DNA of 64,000 nt from Rhodococcus opacus. Lineage in GTDB: Bacteria > Actinomycetota > Actinomycetes > Mycobacteriales > Mycobacteriaceae. Position numbers and translations under genes: made by a program. The notes beneath the pieces are model-generated. The model ran no database searches. It was not told where the DNA came from and saw nothing but the letters and a program-made list of their open reading frames with translations. The stretch lies in the NCBI RefSeq assembly GCF_012396235.1, contig NZ_JAAXPA010000019.1:1-64000 (forward strand), given 5' to 3'. This document shows, piece after piece, positions 25,111 through 34,741 of the stretch; position 1 is the first letter of the stretch; every line of letters starts with the position of its first letter.

Positions 25111-26634
25111 TCACGCCTGTTGCGCGGCCTTCTCGGCGGCCTGCGCCTGCGCGACCTGTTGCGGGGTGAAGCGGATGAACATCGCGGCCAGTCCCGCGAT
25201 GAGGGCGCAGCCTGCGCTGCCGACGAGGGCGAAGGTGTACCCGTTGCCGAGCGCCTCGAGTTGCGTCGGATTCATGTCGGCGACCTTGCCGGAGATGCCG
25301 CCGAGGGACAGCGTGCGTGAGGTGGCCATCGCCCCGATGACGGCCAGGGCGAGGGGTCCGCCGAGGGTTTGCGCCACCTGGGCGATGGCGGCGAGCGGAC
25401 CGATCTCCGTCTCCGACACTCCGGCGATGGCGCACAGCGGGAGCGGGACGACGGCAAGTCCGACACCGAATCCGATCCCGATGACCGGCACGAACAGGTT
25501 GCCGAGGTAGGTGGCGGAACTGTCGAGGGTCGAGCCGTAGAGCAGCCCGACCACCATGATCGCCGCGCCGGCGACCACGAGCCACCGGGGCTGGATCCGC
25601 ACGGCGAGCTTGGACGCCACCGCGGCCGCGCCGCCGAGGCCGAACGCGAACGGGATGAACGCGAGGCCCGCCTCGAGGGGGCTGTAACCGAGAATGTCCT
25701 GGACGAACAACGCGACGAAGGCGGCGACGGTGAACATGACGGCACCGGCGAAGAAGATCGCGACGAGCGTCGCCACCCGATTCTTGTCGCGGAACAGGGA
25801 GAACGGCAGCAGCGGGTTGTCGGCGGTCCGTTCGACGTACAGGAACGCGCAGAACAGCAGCAGTCCGGCGACGAGCGCCCCGATCACGTAGGGACTCCCC
25901 CAGCCGAGTTCCGGACCCTCGGTCAGCGCGAATACGACGCCCGTCGCCGCGACCGTGGCGAGAACCGCCCCGGGAACGTCGAGGGCCAGGCGCTCGCCCG
26001 CGGTCTCCTTCAATGCCACGAACGCGCACCCCACGATGACGACACCGATGGGCACGTTGATGAGGAAGATCAGTCGCCACGACACCTCGGTGAGCGCGCC
26101 GCCGATGATCAAGCCCGCGATCGATCCGATGCCCGTCATGGCCGCGAAGATCGCGATGGCCTGATTACGCGCAGGTCCGGCCGCGAACGTGGTCGCGACC
26201 AGGGCCAGCGCCGTCGGGGACGCCACCGCGGCGCCGACACCCTGCAGGAACCGGGCGGCGATCAGCATGAACTCGCCCACCGCGAGACCGCACAGCAGCG
26301 AGGCGACGGTGAACAGGGCGACACCGCCGACGAACATCTTCTTCCGGCCGAACGCGTCGCCGAGCCGTCCGCCGAGGAGCATGAGGCCACCGAACGCCAG
26401 CGCGTAGGACGTCAGCACCCAGTTGCGGCCGCTGTCGCTGAGACCGAGATCGGCTTGCAGCGGCGCGAGCGCCAGGTTGGCGACGGTGCCGTCGAGGACC
26501 ACCATCATCTGCAGCCCGCTCAGCACGATGATCGCAAGCCCCATCACACGGGTGGCGGCGGGCGGATTCACCGTGGCTCTCGCCGCAGACTTGTTCGACG
26601 CGGATGCGCCTTCGGGCACTCGGGATTCAGACAC
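25111..26634 (-). CDS. efpA: MFS efflux pump, EfpA-type
   Basis: A 507-aa DHA2-family exporter with 14 predicted helices. It matches remembered M. tuberculosis EfpA in key stretches: LGLSDSGRNWVLTSYALAFG, GLMLLGGRLGDAFGRKK, SPTALALVATTF and the end FTPQQVAQAQ. The Asp in VLDGTVANLAL of helix 1 fits QacA-type antiporters. EfpA is implicated in drug tolerance and lipid transport in mycobacteria. The place next to cysG and proS is also as in M. tuberculosis. GTG start at 26634. Confidence 0.9.
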   Translation of the reverse strand: MSESRVPEGASASNKSAARATVNPPAATRVMGLAIIVLSGLQMMVVLDGTVANLALAPLQADLGLSDSGRNWVLTSYALAFGGLMLLGGRLGDAFGRKKMFVGGVALFTVASLLCGLAVGEFMLIAARFLQGVGAAVASPTALALVATTFAAGPARNQAIAIFAAMTGIGSIAGLIIGGALTEVSWRLIFLINVPIGVVIVGCAFVALKETAGERLALDVPGAVLATVAATGVVFALTEGPELGWGSPYVIGALVAGLLLFCAFLYVERTADNPLLPFSLFRDKNRVATLVAIFFAGAVMFTVAAFVALFVQDILGYSPLEAGLAFIPFAFGLGGAAAVASKLAVRIQPRWLVVAGAAIMVVGLLYGSTLDSSATYLGNLFVPVIGIGFGVGLAVVPLPLCAIAGVSETEIGPLAAIAQVAQTLGGPLALAVIGAMATSRTLSLGGISGKVADMNPTQLEALGNGYTFALVGSAGCALIAGLAAMFIRFTPQQVAQAQAAEKAAQQA

Positions 26635-26645
26635 GAGGGTTCACG

Positions 26646-27872
26646 TTACCCAGCGTCCACAGAAAACCCGGCCACGGGCCCGATGACCACGATGGCGGGC
26701 GGCCGGATCTGTTCTTCCTTCACCCGGGCGGCGACGGTCTGGAGATCGGCGCGCACGGTGCGTTGCGTGCGCAGCGTGCCCTCCTGGATGACCGTGACCG
26801 GGGTGTCCACCGGACGTCCGCCCTCCATCAGGACCGTCGCGAACGCCTCGATGCGCTCGACGGCCATCAGCAGCACGATCGTGCCCTTCAACCGGGCCAG
26901 CGCCGACCAGTCGACGAGGGAATCCGGGTGGTCGGGGGCGACGTGACCGCTGACGACGACGAACTCGTGGGTGACGCCCCGGTGAGTGACCGGGATGCCG
27001 GCGGCCGACGGCACCGAGATGGCACTGGTGATTCCGGGGACGACCGTGACGGGCACGCCCGCCGCGGCGCACGCCTCGAGTTCCTCGTAGCCGCGCCCGA
27101 ACACATACGGGTCGCCGCCCTTGAGCCGCACCACGAACTTGCCGGCCTTCGCGCCCTCGATGAGGGCGGCGTTGATCGCCTCCTGCGCCATCGCACGGCC
27201 GTAGGGAATCTTCGCGGCGTCGATGACCTCGACGTCGGAGCCCAGTTCGGCGAGCAGTTCCGGCGGGGCGAGGCGGTCGGCGACCACCACGTCGGCCCGG
27301 GCCAGCAGTCGCCGGCCGCGCACGGTGATGAGATCGGGGTCCCCCGGACCGCCGCCCACCAGTGCGACACCGGCCGCCGGTGACTCGGCGGTGTCTGCGA
27401 CCACACCGGATTGCAGGCCCTCGACGAGGGCGGTGCGCACTGCGGCGGACCGGCGGTGGTCGCCGCCGGCCAGCACGCCGAAGCTCATCCCGTCGTAGCT
27501 CGCGCTCGCCGGAGTGACGGCGGTGCCGAAGCGGGCGTTGTCGGCGCGGACACAGAACACACGATTCCGCTCCGCCTCGGCGACGATCGCCGCGTTGGTG
27601 TCCGGTTCGTCCGTGCACGCGATGGCGTACCAGGCGTCGGCGAGGTCGCCGTCCCGGTATTCGCGAAGTTCCACTGTGATCTGTCCCGCCGTGGCCATCC
27701 CCTCGACCGCCGGCGTGACCGCGCGGCTGATCAGGTGCACCCGCGCCCCCGATGCGATCAGGAGCCCGAGCCTGCGCTGTGCCACTGTTCCGCCACCGAC
27801 CACGACCACACGACGATCGGCCAAATTGAGTCCGACCAGGTAGTTGGTCTCGTCTCCGGTGGCAGCAGTCAC
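26646..27872 (-). CDS. cysG: siroheme synthase / uroporphyrinogen-III C-methyltransferase
   Basis: A 408-aa fusion. The N-terminal precorrin-2 dehydrogenase/ferrochelatase half has VVVVGGGTVAQRRLGLLIAS. The C-terminal SUMT half has VGGGPGDPDLITVRGRRLL, VRLKGGDPYVFGRGYEE, VVPGITSAI and the THRG motif, binding SAM. It directs uroporphyrinogen III to siroheme and cobalamin. I chose GTG 27872 (GGGGAGAGC upstream) because it aligns with the family N-terminus; the frame opens 11 codons earlier. Last gene of the riboswitch-led cobalamin cluster. Confidence 0.93.
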   Translation of the reverse strand: MTAATGDETNYLVGLNLADRRVVVVGGGTVAQRRLGLLIASGARVHLISRAVTPAVEGMATAGQITVELREYRDGDLADAWYAIACTDEPDTNAAIVAEAERNRVFCVRADNARFGTAVTPASASYDGMSFGVLAGGDHRRSAAVRTALVEGLQSGVVADTAESPAAGVALVGGGPGDPDLITVRGRRLLARADVVVADRLAPPELLAELGSDVEVIDAAKIPYGRAMAQEAINAALIEGAKAGKFVVRLKGGDPYVFGRGYEELEACAAAGVPVTVVPGITSAISVPSAAGIPVTHRGVTHEFVVVSGHVAPDHPDSLVDWSALARLKGTIVLLMAVERIEAFATVLMEGGRPVDTPVTVIQEGTLRTQRTVRADLQTVAARVKEEQIRPPAIVVIGPVAGFSVDAG

Positions 27873-27919
27873 GCGCTCTCCCCGTTTCTCCAGAAAATCC
27901 TGCACGTCTCGTCTCGAAC

Positions 27920-28300
27920 CTACGAAACTTTACGGGCTGCCGCGACGACGACGCCATTCGCGGACCACTTGGTCATGATCAGGGGCCCTCCGCCCGCGCC
28001 GAGCACCGCCGCCGCTTCCGCGACGCTCGGCGATCCCGTCGCCGAGTGCACCCGGTCCGACGGGTTCGCCACCTCGACGGCGGCCAGTTCCCCCACGGCG
28101 AATCCGCGGACGGGGACACCCAACGCCGCTGCCGCATCGCGGACAGCCGGATCCGCGGCCTTGCGGTCGAGGGTGCACAGGCAGTCCAGTGTCGCGTCCG
28201 GACCCAGGTTCGTGGACGTCAGCACGTGCCGGACGGCGGCCAGGACGTCCGCGCTGCCCGCTGCCGCACGGAACCCGACGCCGACGCTGACGTCACCCAT
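27920..28300 (-). CDS. cobalamin biosynthesis protein, CbiG C-terminal/CobE domain
   Basis: A 126-aa protein equal to the C-terminal domain of CbiG (CobE): VGVGFRAAAGSADVLAAVRH, CTLDRKAADPAVRDAAAALG, RVHSATGSPSVAEAAAVLGA. It lacks the N-terminal CbiG lactonase part. CobE is needed in aerobic cobalamin synthesis, with a role near precorrin-3/4. Start ATG 28300 overlaps the cobB stop by 8 nt, so the two are co-translated. Confidence 0.85.
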   Translation of the reverse strand: MGDVSVGVGFRAAAGSADVLAAVRHVLTSTNLGPDATLDCLCTLDRKAADPAVRDAAAALGVPVRGFAVGELAAVEVANPSDRVHSATGSPSVAEAAAVLGAGGGPLIMTKWSANGVVVAAARKVS

Positions 28301-29690
28301 GCGCGGCGAAGGTCCGGGCTGCGGCCACGAAACGGGTGATCGCCTCCGGGTGACCCGCGGGGTGCGTGTGCAGGTACGAGGCGTGCACCCCGCCGCGCAC
28401 GAAACCCTCACGCGCAGGGTCGCCGTCCCAGGGTCGCCAGCCCCAGGCCGGTGCGAAGCCGTCCGCCTCGGCCGCGGCGAGCGACGTGCGATGGAACTCG
28501 TGGCCGACCACCCGCTCACCTGCCGCGAAGAGTGTGGAGTCCGTGACCGCCACCGCCTCGCGGTACCCGAGCGTGAGACGGGACCCGAACGAGGCGTCGA
28601 CCCCGACCACGGAGGCCATCGCGTGGCCGTCGAGGCTGCGGGCGAGGTAGAGCAGACCGGCGCACTCCGCATGGATCGGCGCCCCCGCTGTCGCGAGTGC
28701 GCGTATCTGTGTCAGGAGCGCGGAGTTCTCCGCGAGGGCGACGGCGTGCTCCTCGGGGAAACCACCGGGCAGCACCACGCCGCTCGTGCCGGGCGGCAAC
28801 GCGTCGTGCAGGGGGTCGAACGTGATGACGTCGGCACCGGCGGCACCCAGGAGTTCGCGGTGTTCGGCGTACCCGAACGTGAACGCCCGGCCCCCGGCGA
28901 TCGCCACGGTCGGGCGCGGACCGGGTGGAATCGGCCCGACCTCGGCGGCGGGGTCCCACACCGGCCCGTCGACCGCCGAGGCCGCGAGCGCGCGGATGGC
29001 GGGCAGGTCGAGGTGGCGGGCGGCCAATCGGGTCATCGCGTCGACGGCGTCGACCGCGTCGGCACCGTGCTCCGCCGCCGGGATCAGCCCGAGGTGCCGG
29101 GACGGGACCTCCAGTTCGGCCATCCGCGGCACGGCGCCGAGCACGGGAAGTCCGACGCGCTCGCATGCCTGCCGCAGTACCTGTTCGTGCCGCGGACTTC
29201 CCACCCGGTTGAGGATCACCCCGCCGATGCGGACCCCGGTGTCGTAGGTGGAGAAGCCGTGCAGGACCGCGGCCAGGCTCTGACTGTGCCCGCGGGCGTC
29301 GACCACGAGCACGACCGGGGCGCCGAGCAGTGCCGCCACCTGGGCCGTCGATCCCTCGGCCGACGGCTCCTGCGACGCGGCGTCGATCTTCCCGTCGAAC
29401 AGGCCCATGACGCCCTCGACGACCGCGAGGTCGCATCCCGAACTGCCGTGCCGGTAGAGCGGGGCGATCCGCTGCGCGCCCACCATGACCGGGTCGAGAT
29501 TGCGTCCCGGCCGTCCGGCCGCGAGCCCGTGGTATCCGGGGTCGATGTAGTCGGGGCCGACCTTGAACGGTGCCACCGCGCAGCCCGACTCACGCAGCGC
29601 TCCCACCAGACCGGTTGCGACGGTGGTCTTTCCGCTACCCGATGCGGGGGCTGCGATGACCACCGCGGGCGCCGCGGAGAGCGTGGTCAC
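28293..29690 (-). CDS. cobB: cobyrinate/hydrogenobyrinate a,c-diamide synthase
   Basis: A 465-aa enzyme that amidates the a and c carboxylates of the corrin ring using glutamine and ATP. The ATP site is APASGSGKTTVATG at the N-terminus, with VEGVMGLFDG and RVGSPRHEQVL after it. The C-terminal glutamine amidotransferase has the nucleophile Cys in HAECAGLLYLARSLDG and the His-containing HASYLHTHPAG. The GTG start at 29690 overlaps the cobO stop (GTGA); a second GTG is one codon earlier. Confidence 0.94.
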   Translation of the reverse strand: MTTLSAAPAVVIAAPASGSGKTTVATGLVGALRESGCAVAPFKVGPDYIDPGYHGLAAGRPGRNLDPVMVGAQRIAPLYRHGSSGCDLAVVEGVMGLFDGKIDAASQEPSAEGSTAQVAALLGAPVVLVVDARGHSQSLAAVLHGFSTYDTGVRIGGVILNRVGSPRHEQVLRQACERVGLPVLGAVPRMAELEVPSRHLGLIPAAEHGADAVDAVDAMTRLAARHLDLPAIRALAASAVDGPVWDPAAEVGPIPPGPRPTVAIAGGRAFTFGYAEHRELLGAAGADVITFDPLHDALPPGTSGVVLPGGFPEEHAVALAENSALLTQIRALATAGAPIHAECAGLLYLARSLDGHAMASVVGVDASFGSRLTLGYREAVAVTDSTLFAAGERVVGHEFHRTSLAAAEADGFAPAWGWRPWDGDPAREGFVRGGVHASYLHTHPAGHPEAITRFVAAARTFAAHG

Positions 29691-30301
29691 CACTCGATGC
29701 CCCGCTGGCCCTTCCGGCCGGCGTCCATCGGATGCTTGATCTTGGTCATCTCCGTCACCAGATCCGCCGCGTCGATCAGTGCCTGCGGGGCGTCGCGGCC
29801 CGTGATCACCACGTGCTGGTTGCCGGGGCGGTTCTGCAGGACCTCGACCACCTCGTCGACATCCACCCACCCCCACTTCAGGGGATACGTGAACTCGTCC
29901 AGCACGTAGAACCGGTGTTCCTCGGCTCCCAGCCGGCGGGCGATCTCGCGCCATCCCTCGGCGGCCGCGGCGGCGTGGTCTTCCTCGCTGCCGTGCTTGC
30001 GCGTCCACGACCAGCCTTCGCCCATCTTGTGCCACTGCACCGCCCCACCGACACCGGTGTCCTCGTGCAGCTTGCCGAGGGCGCGGAAGGCTGCTTCCTC
30101 CCCCACCTTCCACTTGGCGCTCTTCACGAACTGGAACACGCTGACATCGAATCCCTGATTCCAGGCACGCAGCGCCATACCGAACGCGGCCGTCGACTTC
30201 CCCTTGCCCGGTCCGGTGTGCACCGCGAGCACCGGAGCGTTGCGTCGTTGACGTGTGGTGAGGCCGTCGTTCGGAACGTTCTCGGGAACACCCTTGGGCA
30301 T
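29687..30301 (-). CDS. cobO: cob(I)alamin adenosyltransferase
   Basis: A 204-aa CobO/BtuR/CobA-type enzyme that transfers adenosyl to cob(I)alamin or corrinoid. The P-loop GPGKGKSTAAFGMALRA lies near residue 32, with VFQFVKSAKWKVGEE and LDEFTYPLKWGWVD further on, and the conserved end GQRGIEW. ATG 30301. It stands between the chelatase and cobB in the riboswitch operon. Confidence 0.95.
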   Translation of the reverse strand: MPKGVPENVPNDGLTTRQRRNAPVLAVHTGPGKGKSTAAFGMALRAWNQGFDVSVFQFVKSAKWKVGEEAAFRALGKLHEDTGVGGAVQWHKMGEGWSWTRKHGSEEDHAAAAAEGWREIARRLGAEEHRFYVLDEFTYPLKWGWVDVDEVVEVLQNRPGNQHVVITGRDAPQALIDAADLVTEMTKIKHPMDAGRKGQRGIEW

Positions 30302-30337
30302 GTGTCTTCTCTCTCCCCTACCGAATCCGCGTCCGGA

Positions 30338-32284
30338 TCACGCTGCGGCGCGGACGACGCCCGCGACCTGCTGCGCGGACAATTCACCGAGGCGGACGTA
30401 GCCGCCCCGCAGCCGGCGGGCCAGCTCCGCGGCCAGCCCGAGCCGGACCATGCCGGTCTCGCAGTCGACGACCACCGACGCGACCGAGCTGTCGGCGAGC
30501 AACCCCGCGGCCACCTTGGCCCGGTGCAGTGCGTCCTTGCCGCCCGTCGCCCGCCCGTCCGTCAGTGCGACGACGAGCGCGCGACGCTGCGGATCGCGGA
30601 GACGTTCCCGCAACACGACCTCACGCGCACGCAGAAATCCTTCTGCCAGTGGGGATTTGCCTCCAGTCTTCATTCCTCGGAGGCGGCGGACGGCGATGTC
30701 CACCGACGAGGTGGGCGGCAGGACCAGTTCCGCGGCTCGTCCTCGAACCGTGATCACCGCCACCTTGTCGCGGCGCTGGTAGGCGTCGCGCAGCAGTGAG
30801 ACGACGGCACCGGTGACGGCCGACAATCGGTCCCGGGCCGCCATCGACCCGGACGCGTCCACGACGAACACCACGAGGTTGCCCTCGCGGCCCTCGCGAA
30901 TCGCCCCGCGCAGATCGGCGGAGTCGAGGATCATCCGACCGGCGCTCCGGCCGCGGGCCACCTGCCGCTCGGCGGCGGCGAAGAGCGTGCCCACCAGGTG
31001 GAGTCCGTGCCCCTGTTCGGCGGTCGAGCGCACCGCGCGACCGCGGGAGGAGCGCGAACGGGAACGCCGGCCCGGCGCGCCCTCGCCGACTCCGGGTACC
31101 TCGAGGAGTTTGGTGGTGAACTGGGTGCCGGTCGGCCCGGCCCGGCGTTCGGGGGGTGCCGGAGCCCCGCCTCCGGGACCGTCTGGATCGTCGGGCCCCT
31201 CGGGGTCGGTGTCCCCGCCGTCCGGTCCGGGCGGGGTCCCGGGCGGAGGTCCCGGCTCCTGCTCCGGCGGTTCCTCGGCACCGGACCTGGCGTCCTCGTC
31301 GGCCTGACGGAGAGCGTCGTCGAGCTGCTGTTCATCGAGGCCGGGTTCGTCGAACGGATCCCGACGGCGGCGGTGCGGCAAGGTCAGCTCGGCGGCGACC
31401 CGCACGTCCTCCGCCGTGACGGCGCCGGCGCCACGCCATGCTGCGTGCGCGGTCGCGGTCCGGGCGAGGACGAGATCGGCGCGCATGCCGTCCACGTCGA
31501 ACGACGCACAGAGAGAAGAGATTCGGCGCAACTCGACGTCGTCGAGCTCGACGGAGTCGAGCCGGTCGCGGGCCTCGAGGATGGCGGCGGCCAAGGCGGC
31601 GTCCTGCTCGGCGTAGCGCTCGGCGAACCGTGCGGGGTCACGCTCGAAGTCCAGTCGACGCCGGACCACCTCCATGCGCACGTCCACCTCCCGCGACGCG
31701 GCGACGTCGACGGCCAGCCCGAACCGGTCGAGGAGCTGCGGCCGGAGCTCGCCCTCCTCAGGATTCATCGTGCCGACCAGCACGAACCGCGCGGCGTGCG
31801 AGTGCGAGATGCCGTCACGCTCGATGTGGACGCGGCCCATCGCCGCCGCGTCGAGGAGCACGTCGACCAGATGGTCGTGCAGAAGATTGACCTCGTCGAC
31901 ATAGAGAACACCCTGATGGGCGGCCGACAGCAGTCCGGGTTGGAACGCGCGCTCACCGTCGCGCAGGACCTTCTCGAGGTCGAGGGAACCGACGACGCGG
32001 TCTTCCGTGGCTCCGACCGGCAGTTCGATCAGTCGCGCCGGGCGGGTCCCGTGCTCGTCGTGCACCGCCGGCAGCAGCGCGGTGAGAGCACGGACCACCG
32101 TCGATTTGGCCGTCCCCTTCTCACCGCGCACGAGGACGCCGCCGATACCGGGATGGACCGCGCAGAGGATGAGGGCCAGCCGCAACCGGTCCTGACCGAC
32201 CACCGCGCTGAACGGGAATCCCCACGAAAAGTCGGGTCGAACCTGGTCCACTTCACGATCCGTACGCACGCTGCATCCCTTCAC
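30338..32284 (-). CDS. fused ChlI/ChlD-type metal chelatase (putative cobaltochelatase)
   Basis: A 648-aa protein joining an AAA+ ATPase and a von Willebrand A domain. Walker A is GEKGTAKST, Walker [10 protein letters not shown] and sensor [20 protein letters not shown] Pro/Gly/Asp-rich linker lies at about residues 340-400, and the VWA MIDAS motif DASGS at about 480. Equivalent to M. tuberculosis Rv2850c. Its cobalamin-riboswitch leader and the cob genes after it argue for cobalt rather than magnesium insertion; the large CobN subunit is not in the window. GTG 32284 or 32269 may be the start. Confidence 0.88.
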   Translation of the reverse strand: MKGCSVRTDREVDQVRPDFSWGFPFSAVVGQDRLRLALILCAVHPGIGGVLVRGEKGTAKSTVVRALTALLPAVHDEHGTRPARLIELPVGATEDRVVGSLDLEKVLRDGERAFQPGLLSAAHQGVLYVDEVNLLHDHLVDVLLDAAAMGRVHIERDGISHSHAARFVLVGTMNPEEGELRPQLLDRFGLAVDVAASREVDVRMEVVRRRLDFERDPARFAERYAEQDAALAAAILEARDRLDSVELDDVELRRISSLCASFDVDGMRADLVLARTATAHAAWRGAGAVTAEDVRVAAELTLPHRRRRDPFDEPGLDEQQLDDALRQADEDARSGAEEPPEQEPGPPPGTPPGPDGGDTDPEGPDDPDGPGGGAPAPPERRAGPTGTQFTTKLLEVPGVGEGAPGRRSRSRSSRGRAVRSTAEQGHGLHLVGTLFAAAERQVARGRSAGRMILDSADLRGAIREGREGNLVVFVVDASGSMAARDRLSAVTGAVVSLLRDAYQRRDKVAVITVRGRAAELVLPPTSSVDIAVRRLRGMKTGGKSPLAEGFLRAREVVLRERLRDPQRRALVVALTDGRATGGKDALHRAKVAAGLLADSSVASVVVDCETGMVRLGLAAELARRLRGGYVRLGELSAQQVAGVVRAAA

Positions 32285-32320
32285 GTCCCGGTTTCCTCGC
32301 CGAGAGCTTTGGCCGGTACG

Positions 32321-32450
32321 AACGCCGCGGCAATCTGGCTGGGAGACCGGATCGGCAACCAGGGTGGTGGCAGCCGGTCAGAGATCCGTCACAGTGGCGG
32401 GACCGCGCCTGATTCGAACAGGACTTCCCCGCGGACATTCACCTGACGAC
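32321..32450 (-). promoter_or_regulatory. cobalamin riboswitch
   Basis: On the minus strand the leader of the chelatase gene shows the cobalamin aptamer in order: GGGGAAGTCCTGTTCGAATC, AGGCGCGGTCCC, the B12 box GCCACTGTGA (32389-32398) and, at the 3' side, CCAGCCAGATTGCCG. About 40 nt later comes the GAGGAAACCGG ribosome-site region, so cobalamin binding probably blocks translation initiation of the operon. Confidence 0.92.
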
Positions 32451-32462
32451 CCTAGTCGGGGC

Positions 32463-33011
32463 CTACTGCCCGGCGTTCGACGGGGCCGCCTCCGCCACCT
32501 CGTACGCGACACCGCCGCCGACACCATGGGCGGCACCGCCGCCGACACCATGGGCGGCACCGCCGCCGCGCCGCATGGGGACGTGCGGGATGCCGTCCTC
32601 GACGAACTCCTCGCCGTCCGGCTTGAAACCGTGCTTGGCGTACATGTCCACCAGATACGTCTGCGCGTTGATGCGGCACGGCGCGTCGCCGACCTCGGCG
32701 AGCGCGGCGCGCAGCAGACGCGTCGTGTGTCCCTGACCGCGCGCCGGCCGCGACGTGCACAGCCGACCGATGCGGAACGACGTGGTGCCGTCGGCGTGCT
32801 CCTCGAGGAGCCGGAGGGTGCAGACCACCTGACCGTCCTGTTCCAGCCAGAAGTGGCGGGTCTCGACCAGCAGATCACGGCCGTCGAGTTCCGGGTACGG
32901 GCACGCCTGCTCGACGACGAAGACCTCTACGCGGAGCTTGAGCAACTCGTAGAGCGTCTTGTTGTCGAGATCGAGTGCCCACGAACGCTTGAGTGCTGCA
33001 GTTGCCGTCAT
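32463..33011 (-). CDS. GNAT acetyltransferase, ElaA-like
   Basis: A 182-aa GNAT protein. It starts MTATAALKRSWALDLDNKTL; the ElaA-type segments LLKLRVEVFVVEQACPYPEL and LLVETRHFWL come first. The acetyl-CoA pyrophosphate loop is RPARGQGHTTRLLRAAL, and the end of the domain is MYAKHGFKPDGEEFVEDGIP. The C-terminal tail contains a duplicated Gly/Ala/His-rich octapeptide made by a 24-nt tandem repeat. The gene ends just before the riboswitch. Equivalent by position to Rv2851c. Confidence 0.88.
   Translation of the reverse strand: MTATAALKRSWALDLDNKTLYELLKLRVEVFVVEQACPYPELDGRDLLVETRHFWLEQDGQVVCTLRLLEEHADGTTSFRIGRLCTSRPARGQGHTTRLLRAALAEVGDAPCRINAQTYLVDMYAKHGFKPDGEEFVEDGIPHVPMRRGGGAAHGVGGGAAHGVGGGVAYEVAEAAPSNAGQ
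32520..32567. repeat. 24-nt tandem duplication inside the GNAT gene
   Basis: Two identical 24-nt units, beginning GACACCATGGGCGGCACCGC, plus partial flanking copies. They encode a repeated GGAAHGVG block in the C-terminal tail. In-frame units allow copy-number change without frameshift. Confidence 0.85.
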
Positions 33012-33075
33012 GACAGGCAACTATCGCACAGCACCGGCAAGTGTGCGCGCCCGTGGACCCGGGCCGGGCGGTGCA

Positions 33076-34620
33076 TCAGACCGCGACCGACGCGTCCTCC
33101 ACCTTGCTGGTGTCGAGCTGGAGCACCTTCGACGTCCAGTCCCACACCTGCGAGAACAGTGCCGTGTCGTCGGAGAGCTTGATGCCCAGCGACGGAACCA
33201 TTTCCTGGAGCTTCGGTTTCCACGACTCGTACTGGGTCGGGAAGCAGCGCTGCAGCACGTCGAGCATGGCGGGCACCGCGGTGGACGCACCCGGCGACGC
33301 GCCGAGCAGTCCGGCGATGCTGCCGTCGGCGGCGTTGACGACCGCGGTGCCGAACTCGAGGACACCGCCCTTGCCCTTGGCTCGACGGATGACCTGGACG
33401 CGCTGGCCCGCGGTGATCAGCTCCCAGTCCTTGCCGAGCGCCTTCGGGACGAACTCCCGCAGGGTCTCGATCCGGCCGGCCTCGGACATCGCGAGCTCAC
33501 TGATCAGGTACTTGACGAGACCGAGTTCGCTGACGCCGACCCCGAGCATCGACAGCAGGTTGTTCGGCTTGACCGAACTGGGCAGATCGGTGACGCGGCC
33601 CTGCTTGAGGAACTTGGGCGACCAGCCGGCGTAGGGGCCGAACAGCAGTCCGGGCTTGTTGCCGATCACGCGAGTGTCGAGGTGCGGAACCGACATCGGC
33701 GGCGCGCCGACGGCGGCCTTGCCGTAGACCTTGGCGCGGTGCTGGTCGATGAGCTCCGGGTTGGTGCAGCGCAGGAACGCGCCGCTCACGGGGAACCCGC
33801 CGAAGCCCTTGGCCTCCTCGATGCCGGACTTCTGCAGCAGGTGCAGCGCACCGCCACCGGCGCCGACGAACACGAACTTGGCGCGCACGACCTTCTTCAC
33901 ACCGTTGCGGCGGTTGGTGACCTTGACCACCCAGGTGCCGTCGGACTGCTTGGTGAGGTCGGTGACCTCGTGCCCGAAGTGGACGACGCCGCCGGACGCG
34001 CCGACGTAACCGAGAAGCTGCTTTGTCAGGGCGCCGAAGTCGACGTCGGTGCCGTCCTGGGTCCAGTTGAGAGCGACGGGATCGCTGAAGTCGCGGCCCT
34101 TCGCCATCAACGGCAGGCGACGGGTGAACTCGTCGGGGGCGTCGATGTACTCCATACCCGCGAACAGGGGGTGACCGGCGAGGGCGTCGTAGCGGGCCCG
34201 CAGGTACTTCGCGTTGGCTTCGCCGTGCACGAAGCTCACGTGCGGGATGGGGTTGATGAACTCCTTGGGCTGCGTCAGCACACCGCTCTCGACGCCGTGC
34301 GCCCAGAACTGCCGCGACACCTGGAACTGCTCGTTCACGTTGACGGCCTTCGTGATGTCCACGGTGCCGTCGGCGTTCTGCGGGGTGTAATTGAGCTCAC
34401 ACAGCGCGGAGTGGCCGGTGCCCGCGTTGTTCCACGGGTCGCTGCTCTCGGCGGCTACTGCGTCGAGCCGCTCGAATGTGGTGATCGACCAATCGGGCTG
34501 CACCTGACGCAGGATCGCCCCCAGCGTCGCGCTCATGATGCCCGCGCCCACCAGCACTACATCCGTTTTCGTCTCTACCGCATTCTGATCTGACACTGGA
34601 GTATCGACTTCCTTGTCCAT
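33076..34620 (-). CDS. mqo: malate:quinone oxidoreductase
   Basis: A 514-aa peripheral membrane FAD enzyme that oxidises malate to oxaloacetate and passes electrons to quinone. The FAD fold opens [18 protein letters not shown], followed by [38 protein letters not shown] and the family-typical [20 protein letters not shown]. It replaces or accompanies NAD-dependent malate dehydrogenase. Single gene; the 121-nt upstream gap to the divergent hydrolase must hold the promoter. Confidence 0.95.
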   Translation of the reverse strand: MDKEVDTPVSDQNAVETKTDVVLVGAGIMSATLGAILRQVQPDWSITTFERLDAVAAESSDPWNNAGTGHSALCELNYTPQNADGTVDITKAVNVNEQFQVSRQFWAHGVESGVLTQPKEFINPIPHVSFVHGEANAKYLRARYDALAGHPLFAGMEYIDAPDEFTRRLPLMAKGRDFSDPVALNWTQDGTDVDFGALTKQLLGYVGASGGVVHFGHEVTDLTKQSDGTWVVKVTNRRNGVKKVVRAKFVFVGAGGGALHLLQKSGIEEAKGFGGFPVSGAFLRCTNPELIDQHRAKVYGKAAVGAPPMSVPHLDTRVIGNKPGLLFGPYAGWSPKFLKQGRVTDLPSSVKPNNLLSMLGVGVSELGLVKYLISELAMSEAGRIETLREFVPKALGKDWELITAGQRVQVIRRAKGKGGVLEFGTAVVNAADGSIAGLLGASPGASTAVPAMLDVLQRCFPTQYESWKPKLQEMVPSLGIKLSDDTALFSQVWDWTSKVLQLDTSKVEDASVAV

Positions 34621-34741
34621 AGCCGTACGCGCATACGCCTGCCGTGTTCGCCGGATAGGTTACCCGCGCGTATGAGCGAGAATCACCTGCCCCAATTGTG
34701 CGCCTCCCCGCGCCCCCGAATCGCACATTAGATTGTGATCT

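Noticed and set aside
27411-29909. 832-codon frame antisense to the cobalamin genes
   Set aside because: cysG, cobB and cobO on the other strand have full motifs; this frame has none.
32520-32567. Possible CRISPR-like repeat
   Set aside because: Two adjacent in-frame 24-nt units without spacers, inside a coding region; this is a tandem duplication.
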